Positions 43,031 through 52,728 of a DNA stretch of 64,000 bases are shown here, piece after piece (position 1 is the first letter of the stretch; every line of letters starts with the position of its first letter). This stretch comes from Cymbomonas tetramitiformis (lineage: Eukaryota > Chlorophyta > Pyramimonadophyceae > Pyramimonadales > Pyramimonadaceae), in assembly GCA_001247695.2 (NCBI GenBank), contig LGRX02012548.1:16060-80059 (forward strand), read 5' to 3'. A model generated the notes under the pieces. That model was given only the letters and a program-made list of their open reading frames with translations, did not search any database and was not told the origin of the DNA. A program made the position numbers and the translations under genes.

Positions 43031-43540
43031 GTGATAGTTGATGGACAACGCGAGGCCCATGTGGATCGCATTCTGGCTCGACGAGTTCGCATCTCCCGAG
43101 GAAAGGAGATTGTGGAATGGAAGGTACGCTGGACGGGCTACTCAAAGGCCCACGATTCGTGGAGGACTCGAGACAAGCTGGAGCGTGGAGCACCTCTGCA
43201 GCAGCTTAAGGACTTTGAGACCGAACGTCTGGCCATGGAGGGCCAGGTACGTGACGCTGCATTACGTCGTCGAGAGCAACGCCGTGATACACCCAGTTCT
43301 GCTGCGGTGGCGTCAGGTGCCTCTTTAGCCTACCTGTTGGTGAGACCCTGGGAGGAGGAGTTTGAGAACCCCACCGACGAATGCCTTCCTTGGGAACAAC
43401 GTGGAATGACGAGAGAGGGCGAGGTCACCTATGTCACTACCCTCGCTGCACTTGATACTCGGCCAGTACGGATATTGGTATTGTTCAGTGGTACAGGCTC
43501 CGTGGAAAAGGAGTTTGCCCGCTGCTTCCCAGCCTCGATG
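43031..43540 (+). pseudogene. Gypsy chromodomain and start of cytosine methyltransferase
   Basis: After the second frameshift (about 43030) the text continues REAHVDRILARRVR...EYLVKW-like EWKVRWTGYSKAHDSW, a chromodomain fused to the integrase C-terminus as in chromoviruses. The same frame goes on through a Gln/Arg-rich linker to PVRILVLFSGTGSVEKEF, which is methyltransferase motif I (cofactor S-adenosylmethionine binding). The inserted MITE then brings a stop at 43562. So integrase, chromodomain and methyltransferase were one polyprotein. Confidence 0.88.
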
Positions 43541-43541
43541 G

Positions 43542-44183
43542 CTATTACCCTTCGGGTGGCTTAAGCCACCCTAACAGCGATTTAGGGTGGCTTAAGCCAC
43601 CTTAACGTTTTCAATTATTGCGGGAGCTATCGGTACCGGAAACTAGATTTTTTTAGCTCAAAATGACGGCGACAATGTCTTCTTTTAGACACTATATGCA
43701 CTATTCGGCGAGCCCAAGTTCCCGGTGAGCAATTTTGGGAACTATCTAAGAGGGTACAACATTTAGTGAATTTTGAGCGATTTTTCCGGTTTTTGCATAC
43801 CCATGCTACTTCAACCGAGATTTTGAGGGTCAAGATGACCTCGGATCAAACTTTTGGCAACACACTGCAGAAAGAGCAGCTCGAGATCTTGACATCATAG
43901 GTCTCCAAATTTTTGAAAAGCGCCTTCGAGGAAGCCCCCGTGAGCTAATTGGCTTAAGGTGGCTTAAGCCATCTTAAGGAAAATTGGGAAATACCCACCC
44001 TACTTCAACCGAGATTTTGAGGGTCAAGATGAACTCAGATCAAACTTTTGATAAGACACTGCAGAAAGAGCAGCTCAAGATCTTGACGACAAGGGTCTCC
44101 AAATTTTGAAAGCACCGCCGAGGAAGCCCCAATAAGCCCTTCAAGTTAAGGTGGCTTAAGCCACCTTAAGCTGCGGGTAATAG
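43542..44183. mobile_element. 642-bp MITE inside the methyltransferase
   Basis: Ends are inverted CTATTACCC / GGGTAATAG, followed inside by ggtggcttaagccacc, a perfect 16-bp palindrome present at 43555, 43587, 44150 and, slightly changed, about 43961. The interior is an approximately 170-bp tandem duplication (cttcaaccgagattttgagggtc... at 43810 and 43999). Flanks gcctcgatgg (43532-43541) and gcatcgagat (44184-44193) match at 7 of 10 positions, a likely decayed 10-bp target duplication of Mutator type. No coding capacity. Confidence 0.75.
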
Positions 44184-44768
44184 GCATCGAGATCGGTAAC
44201 TCTGGACGCTGACCCGCTTTGGCGGCCGACTCACGTGACGGCCATTGAGAGCTGGGATTATTGGAGGTATCCCCCAGGGTACTTCGACGTGGTATGGGCA
44301 AGCCCCCCTTGTACCCAGTACAGTCAGGCCCGCACCACTGGAGGTCCGCCCGATTTCGTTACAGCGGACGCGTGCGTACAACGCACCCTAGACATCATCG
44401 AGTATCTCCGTCCTCAACACTGGTTTGTGGAGAACCCGATGTGCCGTTACCCTGACGCCCTGCGTTTCAGGCCAGTAATGAGCCACTTGCCGGCGCCCCT
44501 CACTTGCACCTACTGCATGTATGGGAAACGATACATGAAACCTGCGTGTATATGGGCGAGCTCGCCTCCGCCCGAACCCTTACTGCAATGCTCTGCAGCG
44601 ACTCCTTGTTCGCATCGACGTGCAACAGGAGTTCACCCTGATACTGCACAACTGGGACCGAGTGGTCATCGGAAGGGGATGCAGAAGTCACACGCAGTGT
44701 ATCCAGTTCCAGAGGGTCTACTGCGGCATCTGTTCCAGCACTTGACTTTTGGAGGCACAGGAAAGTAA
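44184..44768 (+). pseudogene. C5-cytosine DNA methyltransferase, main part (gypsy-borne)
   Basis: Resumes the methyltransferase in frame after the MITE: VTLDADPLWRPTHVT, then motif IV ASPPCTQYS with the catalytic cysteine, motif VI VENPMCRYPDALRF, YCMYGKRYMKPACIW, a short target-recognition part with HPDTAQLGPSG, and AVYPVPEGLLRHLF. Together with motif I at 43467 it has all core motifs of a phage-type m5C methyltransferase. It would transfer a methyl group from S-adenosylmethionine to cytosine in DNA. Broken here only by the MITE and by loss of the upstream element. The copy at 33515-34010 is close. Confidence 0.9.
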
Positions 44769-45027
44769 ACGATGTTACGGTCATAACCCTTGGACCGAGT
44801 GCAACCGATCTACGGCAAGCAGAGTTTCGAAGGAGAAGACGAAGACTGAAGACCTGCCTTAGATATCGGTTGTGTGCGGTTGGGTGAATCCGGGATGAGC
44901 GTTGGCAGCGTGATCCTTGGTGAAGCCCTTCTGCTACGCTGATGAGCAGAGGAATCACGAGACCCCTGTACGCTATTGTATGTGTGATTATGCTTTAGTC
45001 GTGGTTTCAGGGGAAAGTCCACTCCTA

Positions 45028-45365
45028 CGACGTACCTGCTGAGACACCCATAGTAAGGGGGTCTGATTTCGATGAGAATAAGAGTAGCGAACTATTAGGG
45101 AAATTAGTGAGTGGATGTGACATTGCCTGAGCGAACAGTTGGGGAAAATAATATGTGAGCTCAGAGGAGAGAATAAAGAGAGGTAACAGAGTTGGTCTCT
45201 CAGACTTGGACAGCAAATGATATAACTCTTGCTGTCTGGGTTTATGTTAAATAGTATATCTGAATATATGATATGATTCCTCAAGATAATAGAGGATAAT
45301 AGTTTACTCCTGGGAATTCCCCTGGGACACCACCTCACCCAGACGCTAAGGGATTGCTCAGCGAG
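45028..45365. other. No gene recognised; possible gypsy LTR remnant
   Basis: Follows the point where the two methyltransferase-element copies stop matching. Contains aataaag (about 45172) and several gag-rich stretches, but no second copy is in the window to define an LTR. Confidence 0.35.
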
Positions 45366-46580
45366 TCATAAGAGCGGGGCACAGTTCATAACGAACTTGC
45401 CCGTGACTCCTTCTGCCCAACTCACCATGCCTGCTGCCACCGCCACCAGCCATCGACCTCTTCCTCCCACAATGTCCAGCGCAGTGACCACTACTGCCCA
45501 CAGCAGCACACTCTGGGATACCCGCGCGACTGCTGCGATGAGCGCCAAAGCAACAAAGGCACAGCACCAGTCTTCAAGCTCCAGCGTTTCCTCCAAGGGT
45601 AGCTGAAGGGTGACAGCCGCGACTGCATGAACGGCCCACGGGGCCAGACCGGCCAGCTCACGGCTCCAACCTACCACGAAAGCCCCCGTGGCGAGGTTGA
45701 CTGCGATGGTGTTGCCGACCGGGGATGACAGCGCATGCGCAACCCTGCTCCCCACCACTGCGAAATCTGTTGCGGCTCTGACTCCGAAGGGCCAACCCAA
45801 AACTGTGCTGTCTACCCCACTTTGCTGCGCTGCGTGGTCCATGGCGGGGCTGAACTGACGGGTTTGCTGAAGGCCACTGCTGCTGGCTGAGGTGTGCAGA
45901 GCTGCATAACAGGCTGTGACGTCCAGAAAAAAGAATTTTTGTTGGGCGTTGTGCTCTGATTACCCGACTCTGTGGAGGCCTGTAGCGGACGTTGTCCTGG
46001 AGGGGAACCGTCACGGCGAATGGTGTTGCTGCTGCAGCGGGTATGAGCACGGTGCAGAAGCCGAGCAGCACTGAGAGAAGCCAGATGTGGTTGACCGGTG
46101 ATGGTGCTCTGCGCTGCGCACGCGCACGCGTACGAACGGGTGCGTGAGCCACTGGAGCTGGTCCATTGTTGTTGGCAGCTGGTGCTGCAACGGGTACTGC
46201 GGCATCTGGCGCTGCGGGGTTTCTCGGGGCTGAACTGGCACTGCCGCGAGCATAGGGTGACCTAGTGACCTGGATGCATGGGGTAGGCATCCAACGGTCG
46301 CGGTTGTTGGTGAACTGTTCCAGAGTCATGGGCAAGAACCCACTTTCCACTTTCTGAGTGTTGAGGTGCATAAGTTTTACCAACCTGCTGTACTGGTATG
46401 GTGGAGGTCTGCTTCTGGCGGGTGTGAACCCTCTGTCAATCAGATCCCTCCTGGTTCCCGAAACCATGCAATCGTGGGACTGGAATCTGTGGAACCTGTG
46501 GTTGATGTTTCCACCACAGTATCTGCACTCTGGACTGCGTTGTGGTTGCTGGTCGCGTTGTCTGGATGCAGGCCCCCCAC
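45366..46580 (-). pseudogene. Gag-like fragment with zinc finger and membrane segment
   Basis: On the minus strand, about 46530-46460 encodes a CRYCGG...H..H..HDC finger, which runs in frame into the ORF at 46467-45658 (MVSGTRRDLIDRGF, then Arg/Ala/Pro-rich text, then a hydrophobic segment IWLLSVLLGFCTVLIPAAAA). A further frame at 45842-45366 has two or three hydrophobic stretches (WCCAFVALALIAAVA, VLLWAVVVTALDIV). The order finger, basic disordered part, membrane segment resembles the Copia Gag at 12320-11100. Frames are broken, and no Pol follows. Nature as a retroelement remnant is an inference. Confidence 0.45.
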
Positions 46581-47167
46581 TGCCACGTGGTCGTATGGTG
46601 TCGTTCCGTCTTGACCTGGCCCAACGCGGTTGGTACGTGCAGGCGTGGGTGCTGTGCCACTGGGGCGAGCGAGGTTTTCTGAAAGGGGTTGGCGATCGCT
46701 GCAGTGCAGTGTAGCGCCGGGTGCTGGTTACACAACCTTACAACATGCGAACGGCGCGTGGTTGAGGAGCTGTCCTCCCAACGCACCGTTCACGGGCAAG
46801 GGCACACACATGACAGTAACCAAGAGCCCACCATGCAAAGGGCGCGTGGCCGAGGAGCTGTCCTCCCGATGCGCACCTAAGCGATGGCCGCCCACCACCA
46901 AAAATAATTATACACGCCAAACGAAGATACGCATGTGGCACACCAGGAATCCTTCTCCGCAAACCCAGATGTGTTTGCACCAACCGCCTTAAAAAAATAC
47001 ACAACCTAACATCATGCGAAATGGGGACTACTACTACCCACTAACATTGCCAATACAGGTCTAATAGTATTTCTCACATATTCTTCTTACATATTCATCT
47101 TCCTCTTCATCATAATATATTTCTTCAGGTCCTAAATTAACACCTACTATAGCACTATTACAATTCC
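46581..47167. other. No gene recognised; short duplication
   Basis: Two diverged copies of a ~70-bp phrase (catgcgaa.gg.gcgtgg..gaggagctgtcctccc, about 46743 and 46830). The remainder up to 47167 is AT-rich and non-coding. Confidence 0.45.
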
Positions 47168-47575
47168 ATCCTTTTGCCAAATCTCAACCCGATCACAGGA
47201 CCCAAGCTTTTGCAGCTTTTGCAGCTTTTGCATCCCCATTTTACAACTCTCGGCGCGGTCGCGGGACCCAAGCTTTTGCAGCTTTTGCAAGCCCTTTTTT
47301 ACAACTCTCAAAGTTTGCAGCTTTTGCAGCTTTTGCAAGCCCTTTTTGCCAAATCTCAACCCGATCATAGGACCCAAGCTTTTGCCTTTTTGCGACCCGT
47401 TTGCCAAATCTCAGGCTCCGTCGCGGGACCCAAGCTTTTGCGCTTTTGCAAGCCCTTTTTGCCAAATCTCAACCCGGTCGCGGGATCCAAGCTTTTGCAG
47501 CTTTTGCAAGCCCTTTTGCTAAATCTCAACTCGATCACAGGACCCAAGCTTTTGCAGCTTTTGCACGACCCGTTT
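47168..47575. repeat. Irregular tandem repeat upstream of the truncated DIRS element
   Basis: Six or so imperfect units of gacccaagcttttgcagctttt plus tgccaaatctcaacccgatc, with unit length varying from about 55 to 75 bp. The many Leu/Gln reading frames are artefacts. It abuts the point where DIRS coding sequence starts. Confidence 0.88.
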
Positions 47576-47599
47576 GCTGCGGCTTTTCCACAGGCTGCC

Positions 47600-48325
47600 T
47601 TTGCGGCTCGTGGCCAAGTTTGCAGGTTTGGTCAATGCCCAAACCAGTGCCCAAACCAAACCAGTGGTTTGTGCTCGGGGGTGTTGCTAGGCTGTTTGCT
47701 AGGGCCGCAGCGGTTCTCATTGCGGATACCCTGACGTGGGGGTCCTGGGCTTCCCACGTCCCGGGCTCTGCTGCACTTAGGAGGGAGCTGGAGTTTTGGC
47801 TGACTGGCAGTTTCCGTAGGCACCAGAGGGGCATATGGGAGCCGAGGGGGGCGGGGCTCCTCCTGGAGACTCTCCATTCGGATGCATCGGAGGTGGCCTG
47901 GGGTTCCTGGCTTGAGCCGTCTCTGGGGGGACCTGAGCTGGTTGGCCACAGCTATCTGACCTTGTCGGATAGACTGAAGTCTTCCACTCTCAGGGAGCTC
48001 CGGGGCATCTCTGACTCTCTCCGAGCTTTTGATGTTGCTGGTAGGCTTCGGGGGAAGCGGGTGCTTGTCATTTGTGACAATCAGGCCGTTCATTTCGTCC
48101 TGGAGTCTGGCAGTAGGCATGAGGAGCTGCAGGAGCTGGCTTTGGCGGTGTATGCCTTCTGTGCTGACCATGCGGTTGTGTTGTCATCTCTCTGGATGCC
48201 CAAGGAGTTCGAAGCTCGGGCGGATGCCCTGTCCAAGATCAGGGACCACGATGATTGGATGGGCAACCCCGCAATCTTTCATTGGGCCGACCCATGGATT
48301 GGTGGGGTTTGGAGGCATACCCGGG
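47600..48325 (+). pseudogene. DIRS-type RNase H domain, truncated at both ends
   Basis: Frame of 47401-48330. From about 47640 the text is a retroelement RNase H of DIRS type: HSDASEVAWGSW (first Asp), TLRELRGI (Glu), VICDNQAVHFVL (Asp), and the C-terminal ADALSKIRDHDDW. The RT expected upstream is absent, replaced by the irregular repeat. The frame runs into the inserted TIR element at 48326 and stops at 48330; across the insertion it continues at 50336 with DRFATDKN. Confidence 0.88.
48316..48325. repeat. Target-site duplication, left (catacccggg)
   Basis: Ten bases repeated exactly at 50326-50335 on the other side of the 2-kb element. A 9-11 bp duplication is the Mutator/MULE signature. 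Confidence 0.92.
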
Positions 48326-48954
48326 GGTAGCGGGTCATTTTTGTCGCACCGATGGTCATTTTTGTCGCTGTCGCAAGAATATTCCTTTGTCACAGGCTGC
48401 GACAAAAATGACCAATAGGTCCTTTTTGTCGCAGGCTGCGACAAAAATGATAAAATGGTCATTATTGTCGCAGAAATTTATTTAGAATTGTAAAATTTTA
48501 ACAAAACAAACCAGTGGGCAAACACACAGCCGACGCAACGGTTATATTCGTTAATTAATAATAACAACCCTACGAAAAACATCCTCGGATGTACACACAG
48601 CATGAATAGAGCATGCACACAGCAAGCGAAATGCATGATGCCGATACAAATGTTCTAATATTACAATACTTACACTGCTTTTACTAAGACTCGAGTTGCG
48701 ACAATTACAAAACGAAAGCTAGTTGTAAATCTACGCCTTTGTAGGCCGCTCGTCTTCGATCTCGGCCGAAAGCTCCGCGTACTACACCGAATACGAGTTC
48801 CTGCAGAAGTCGAAATCTGCGGAGTCAGTCACAGAATAAATAATAAATCATCAACGCCGGTGACTAAACCATACTTGCAACTAACAGACAGACGTGAAGA
48901 ATGAAAGTAACAAACGGAAGACAGGATAAAACGACACGATGACGCACGAGATCC

Positions 48955-49048
48955 TGCAAAAAACAGCACGCTAGTCAGCAGAAATGTTGGGAATCGAACC
49001 CAATCCGAAGGCCAAGATGCGCAACGGGCTCCAAGCATTCCCAAAACT
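48955..49048 (-). ncRNA. tRNA-like module
   Basis: Minus strand GGGAATGCTTGGAGCCCG, variable middle, T arm TTGGGTTCGATTCCCAA with box B, and acceptor partner CATTTCT; the acceptor pairs over seven positions with two G-U pairs. The anticodon-arm region does not fold well. Flanked on the plus strand by cctgcaaaaaacagcacgct. Confidence 0.6.
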
Positions 49049-49137
49049 AACGAAAGAACTGATATGACGATTGTCGAATGAGCGTGCTGTCCTGCAACAG
49101 CAGCACTGCTGTCGCCGAAACGAAACGCATGCTATCC

Positions 49138-49232
49138 TGCAAAAAACAGCGCGCTAGTCAGCAGAGGTGTTGGGAATCGAACCCAACCAGGAGGGCAAAA
49201 CGCCTAACGGGCTCCAAGCACTCCCAATGTTA
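49138..49232 (-). ncRNA. tRNA-like module
   Basis: Close copy of 48955-49048 (same cctgcaaaaaacagc.cgct lead, T arm TTGGGTTCGATTCCCAA) with a different middle (GGCGTTTTGCC). Acceptor pairing GGGAGTG/CACCTCT holds at six of seven positions. The T and acceptor arms are conserved, the anticodon arm is not. Confidence 0.6.
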
Positions 49233-49272
49233 AAACGAATAAGCATGCGAGTCGCCAACAACGCACGAGATC

Positions 49273-49350
49273 CTGCAGAAAACAGCACGCTAACCTGCAA
49301 AAATGCCGAACCTCACGGGCAGATTGCCCAGAGCTCCAATCAATCCCGGC
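49273..49350 (-). ncRNA. Degenerate tRNA-like module
   Basis: Lead cctgcagaaaacagcacgct and tail gagctccaatcaatccc match the other modules, but the T arm is altered (atgccgaacctca). Confidence 0.4.
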
Positions 49351-50325
49351 GTAAAACCGAAAAATAAAATAGCAAACAGTACTGAAGGAAACAACAACGA
49401 ATACTAGTCAGAAAACAACAAAACACAGAAGTATGCAGGGGTTGGTCGGTGTCGGCGCCTGAGAATAATGTGTTGACGGCCGCGGAAAGGATAGTTGTTC
49501 AAGATGTGACGCTACTATCTCAGGATCGAGTGAGTACAGTATCCCCGGGGGTGTCACAGTGACGTGGCAGATCATCAATATTGTGACCAATTGGCATCCG
49601 AATTTTCTGGTGGCCGTGACGCGGACTGTGACGCAGTCGAAAAACAGTCGACTGGAGGGCTGCTGTGACACTGGATCTTCTACATCCTAGATGCTTGCGA
49701 CGGTCTTGTGACACTTCTTGTGACAGCCCCGCGATTTGATTTCCGATGCAGATTTCCGATCGATCGAGCGGATTTCTGTGAATTTACTGATCGTGCGGTT
49801 TGTCGACGGTTCGATCGTTCGGTCGACAAACAGTCGACTGGAGGGCTGCTGTATCTTCGACATCCATGCGACAAACTAGATTCGGTTTCCGATGCGGATT
49901 TCATTTTTTTTATGATCGAGTGGTCGGTCGACGGTTCGATCGTTCGGTCGACAAACAGTCGAGGGAGGGCTGCTGTATCTTCTACATGACTGCGACAAAA
50001 ATTAGATTCGGTTTCCGAGTCAGATTTCATTTTGACTGATCTAGCGGTCGGTCGAAGGTACGATCCGTCGGTCGACAGACAGTTGCGACAACCTGTAGTT
50101 TAAAATTTTGGATGACGAAAATTTTTGGGGCACCTTAACACTGTTCGAACGACGATGTCGAATTCATGTCTCCATTTATTTTCTGAAAACCTTCTTTACC
50201 TCTTTAAGGGAACGAACAGAATTCACGGTTTTTTTGAGAAGATTCTGTTCGGTGGTCTCGCGACAAAAGAATATTCTGCGACAGCGACAAAAATGAACAG
50301 TGGTGCGACAAAAAGGACCAGGTAC

Positions 50326-50335
50326 CATACCCGGG
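50326..50335. repeat. Target-site duplication, right (catacccggg)
   Basis: Exact partner of 48316-48325. Confidence 0.92.
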
Positions 50336-50802
50336 ACAGGTTTGCAACTGATAAAAATTGTCTTGTGACTGACAGTGCAGGTGTTCCTTCTTTCAACAAT
50401 GCCTGGCACTGCCCAGGTACGTTTGGGGTAGACACCTTCAGTCAAACGGATTGGCGGGAGCACGTTAACTGGTGCAACCCGCCTTTCCGGATGATCGGGA
50501 GGCTCCTGCTGTTTTTGCAGGCTGAGCGGGCTGCGGCCTCCATTGTGGCCCCGGTCTGGACATTCCAGCCGTGGTGGGTCTTGCTGTGTCCCGACGGGGT
50601 TCACTTGGCAGACTGTGTGGTCCAGTGGACCGAGCTCCAGCCGTCAGCGGACACCTTCCTCCCCGGTCTCGGCAGGGCCAATGAGAGGGGGGTGGGCTTG
50701 CCGGACTTCAGGGTCCTTCTCTTGCGGGTCTCCTTTGATGAGAGGGAGCCTGCGGTCCCTGGGCCCCGTTGTACCTTGGGAGGCTGCAAGGCTTGTGACT
50801 AG
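50336..50802 (+). pseudogene. DIRS NPPF methyltransferase-like domain, second half of the split ORF
   Basis: Continuation of the RNase H ORF in the same codon phase after the insertion: DRFATDKN, VDTFSQTDW, WCNPPFRMIGRLL, APVWTFQPWW. This is the conserved block downstream of RNase H in DIRS elements, with the NPPF motif of N6-adenine methyltransferases. The ORF ends at 50800-50802, 14 bp before the tyrosine recombinase ORF. Function in DIRS elements is unproven, and some residues of a working methyltransferase may be absent. Confidence 0.82.
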
Positions 50803-50816
50803 GGTAGGGGACTGAG

Positions 50817-51974
50817 ATGGGGGCTGCCGTTCATGCAGGCATCATAGGCAGTGGGGTGCAGTGGGCTGGGTTGCAGTTCTCCGAGGCGGACCCCTTGGAG
50901 ATGCAGCTGCGGGCAGACATGCTCTTAGCAGTCTCGGGTACCCGTGAGGCGAGCACTATGCGGGGTTATGGGCGGGTGTTCCTCCGTTACAAGGCTTTCT
51001 GTCAGGGCCGTGAGCCGCCCAGGGTCCCTGTGCCCGCTGACCCGGTGACGGTCGCTATGTACTTACAGTACATAGCCAATGCAGCCAGGACTTTTTCTGT
51101 GGTGAAGACCGCTTCTGCTATGGTTTTCACAGCACATGATCTGGCACTGGTCCCTGCGGACCAGAACCCCACATCTCATCGGCTGGTGGCAGCGGTGCGG
51201 AAGGCGGCTCATCGGAGGCTGGGGGACAGGCGGCTCCGCAGGAAGGACCCGTTGGAGTATGCTTTTGTCCTGCAGGGCTCCCGTTGTTGGTTGATGCTGG
51301 GTGGGGTCACCAGGCAGATGTTTGCCACCTTGGGGATGGCCATGTGGACAGGATTCTGGAGGTATGACTGTGCGGAGAAGATAAGGCTGAAGGATATTAA
51401 GTTCTGTGAGACCCACATGACCACCTTCTTGGAGAAGAGAAAGACTGACAAGTACAGGTATGGCCAGCTGGTGGAGGTTGCTCGGGCAGCGGAGGGGCAG
51501 CAGCTTTGTCCAGTGGAGGTCTGTCAGCGGTGGGTAGATGTCCAGATTGCCCGGGGGTTGCAGCCCGACGGGCCACTTTTCCAGCAGGTGGACGGTAGGC
51601 AGTTCCATCGGGACCCGTCGGCCGACTGCCTGACGGGGAGTAGGTTGGACTATCCGCAGCTGAGGAGGTATTTGTTTAGGATGCTTGGGGATGGGTCTGG
51701 TTTGGATCCCGAAGCTCTGAGGCAGCTGTATGGGACCCAATCCTTGCGGTCTGGTGGGGCTACGGCGGTGGCTGCGGCTGATCAGGTCTCGGACTTTGAG
51801 TTCAATCAGTTTGGAGGCTGGAGCTCTTCTGCGGCGGCGGCCACATATAAGGCTACCAAGCTCGACCGCAGGCTGGCGGTGTCTAGAAGCATGCCGCATG
51901 CCCAGCAGAGTAGGCGGCCCTTTGTGTCTTTGAGGGGTTTTTGCCTTTGCTTATCATGCACTGCTTTGTGTTGA
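50817..51974 (+). CDS. DIRS-type tyrosine recombinase
   Basis: 385 codons from ATG at 50817. An N-terminal core-binding part (STMRGYGRVFLRYKAFC) is followed by the catalytic domain: Arg182 (WTGFWRYDCAEKIRLKDI), Lys209, QSLR (308-311) where HxxR is usual, GGW (335) and the nucleophile Tyr344 (AATYKATKLD). The first His of HxxR is Gln. It would integrate a circular DNA copy by a phosphotyrosine intermediate, with no target duplication. The ORF itself looks intact although the rest of the element is truncated. Confidence 0.88.
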   Translation: MGAAVHAGIIGSGVQWAGLQFSEADPLEMQLRADMLLAVSGTREASTMRGYGRVFLRYKAFCQGREPPRVPVPADPVTVAMYLQYIANAARTFSVVKTASAMVFTAHDLALVPADQNPTSHRLVAAVRKAAHRRLGDRRLRRKDPLEYAFVLQGSRCWLMLGGVTRQMFATLGMAMWTGFWRYDCAEKIRLKDIKFCETHMTTFLEKRKTDKYRYGQLVEVARAAEGQQLCPVEVCQRWVDVQIARGLQPDGPLFQQVDGRQFHRDPSADCLTGSRLDYPQLRRYLFRMLGDGSGLDPEALRQLYGTQSLRSGGATAVAAADQVSDFEFNQFGGWSSSAAAATYKATKLDRRLAVSRSMPHAQQSRRPFVSLRGFCLCLSCTALC

Positions 51975-51985
51975 TCTTTGTGCAT

Positions 51986-52067
51986 TGCACCGGCCGGATT
52001 TGGCATTCACATATGTGTCATATGTGACATGCATGCTGGGCTATGTAGCCGCAGCTGATTAGAAAAC
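51986..52067 (+). repeat. DIRS copy 1 direct repeat, first copy (B1-like)
   Basis: Begins tgcaccggccggatttggca and ends gattagaaaac. Repeated at 52729-52819, which has a 9-bp insertion (ataaggcat). Just after it, cagaaaactga/ggttttctgatc inverted pairs occur at 52060-52090 and 52128-52152. Confidence 0.85.
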
Positions 52068-52728
52068 TGATGGTTTTCTGATCAGTGTAGGATGCCAGGC
52101 AGTATGACTGTCATCCGGAGCGGATCAGAAAACTGAGGTTTTCTGATCTGCGGCGGCCTAAGAGGCCAGCGTCTGTACTGAGAGGCAATTGCCGTGTCTG
52201 TGATTGTGTGGGTGTCCCGCCCGCCCTCCCTTCTTGATGCAGGTGCAGATGTGGAGAGGCCGCTCTCTGTTCAGGAGCAGCAGGACCTGGGAGACCGGGA
52301 GTTGCTGGGCTCGGAGTTGGCAGCGGTGCAGCTTCGGCCCGCAGAAGGGCAGACGGCTCTGTAGGCCCTTATGGCAGTAGGCTTGTTTCCTGTGCTTAGC
52401 TGCCCGTTGTGGCAGGTGCCAGTACTAGTTTTCCTCCATGGGGGCCTGCGAAGGACCCTCATTCTGGCACCTGCTTAGGCTTAGCATGGAGGACCTAGCT
52501 GGGTATTAGCTTTCGGGGGTTTTTAGCCCCGGCTGGGTATTAACTTTTAGCCGCTTGCCTAGGGTAATGATATTGTGGGCCTCAGTCCTTTGGCACGAGG
52601 GGCTTAAGCCCGCATGCAGAAGGCTGGGGTCCGCTATCGGGTCATGGGACCCCTGATTCCTGTCTGACGGGGGTCATCGATTTGGCACTTCCGGATTTTT
52701 CGTATTATTATTTTTTATACACACGCAG
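52068..52728 (+). other. Segment between the direct repeats (A2-like)
   Basis: By analogy with the element at 55646 this should hold the A2 repeat, but A1 of this copy is lost, so it cannot be confirmed. No ORF with a motif. gctgggtatta(g/a)ctttt duplication near 52498 and 52532. Confidence 0.5.

Larger units (their letters stand above)
41484..45027 (+). mobile_element. Degraded chromodomain gypsy element carrying a cytosine methyltransferase
   Basis: Starts abruptly inside satellite sequence with the integrase zinc-binding region, so Gag, protease and RT are lost. Order: integrase, chromodomain, C5-cytosine methyltransferase, 3' region. Frameshifts near 42870 and 43030, and a 642-bp insertion in the methyltransferase. 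The 3' region after the methyltransferase stop has ggtttcaggggaaag near 45005-45020, a possible polypurine tract, just before the point where similarity with 33250-34010 ends. A downstream LTR is not proven. Confidence 0.88.
48326..50325. mobile_element. 2000-bp non-autonomous TIR element with tRNA-like modules (family 2)
   Basis: Exactly 2000 bp between 10-bp duplications. Inverted ends of about 60 bp: GGTC.TTTTTGTCGCACC, then a second inverted block TCATTTTTGTCGCTGTCGCA and GAATATTC (48326-48390 and 50262-50325). More tgcgacaaaaatga motifs lie just inside the left end (48400-48475). It has no transposase. It holds three tRNA-like modules (48955-49048, 49138-49232, 49273-49350) and, near the right end, a tandem of about 125 bp (ggtcgacggttcgatcgttc, 49800-50090). 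Mutator-like by duplication length. It splits a DIRS ORF. Confidence 0.9.

Noticed and set aside
47174..47600. Leu/Gln-rich ORF as a leucine-rich-repeat protein
   Set aside because: The text comes from an irregular nucleotide repeat with units not divisible by three; no LRR consensus.
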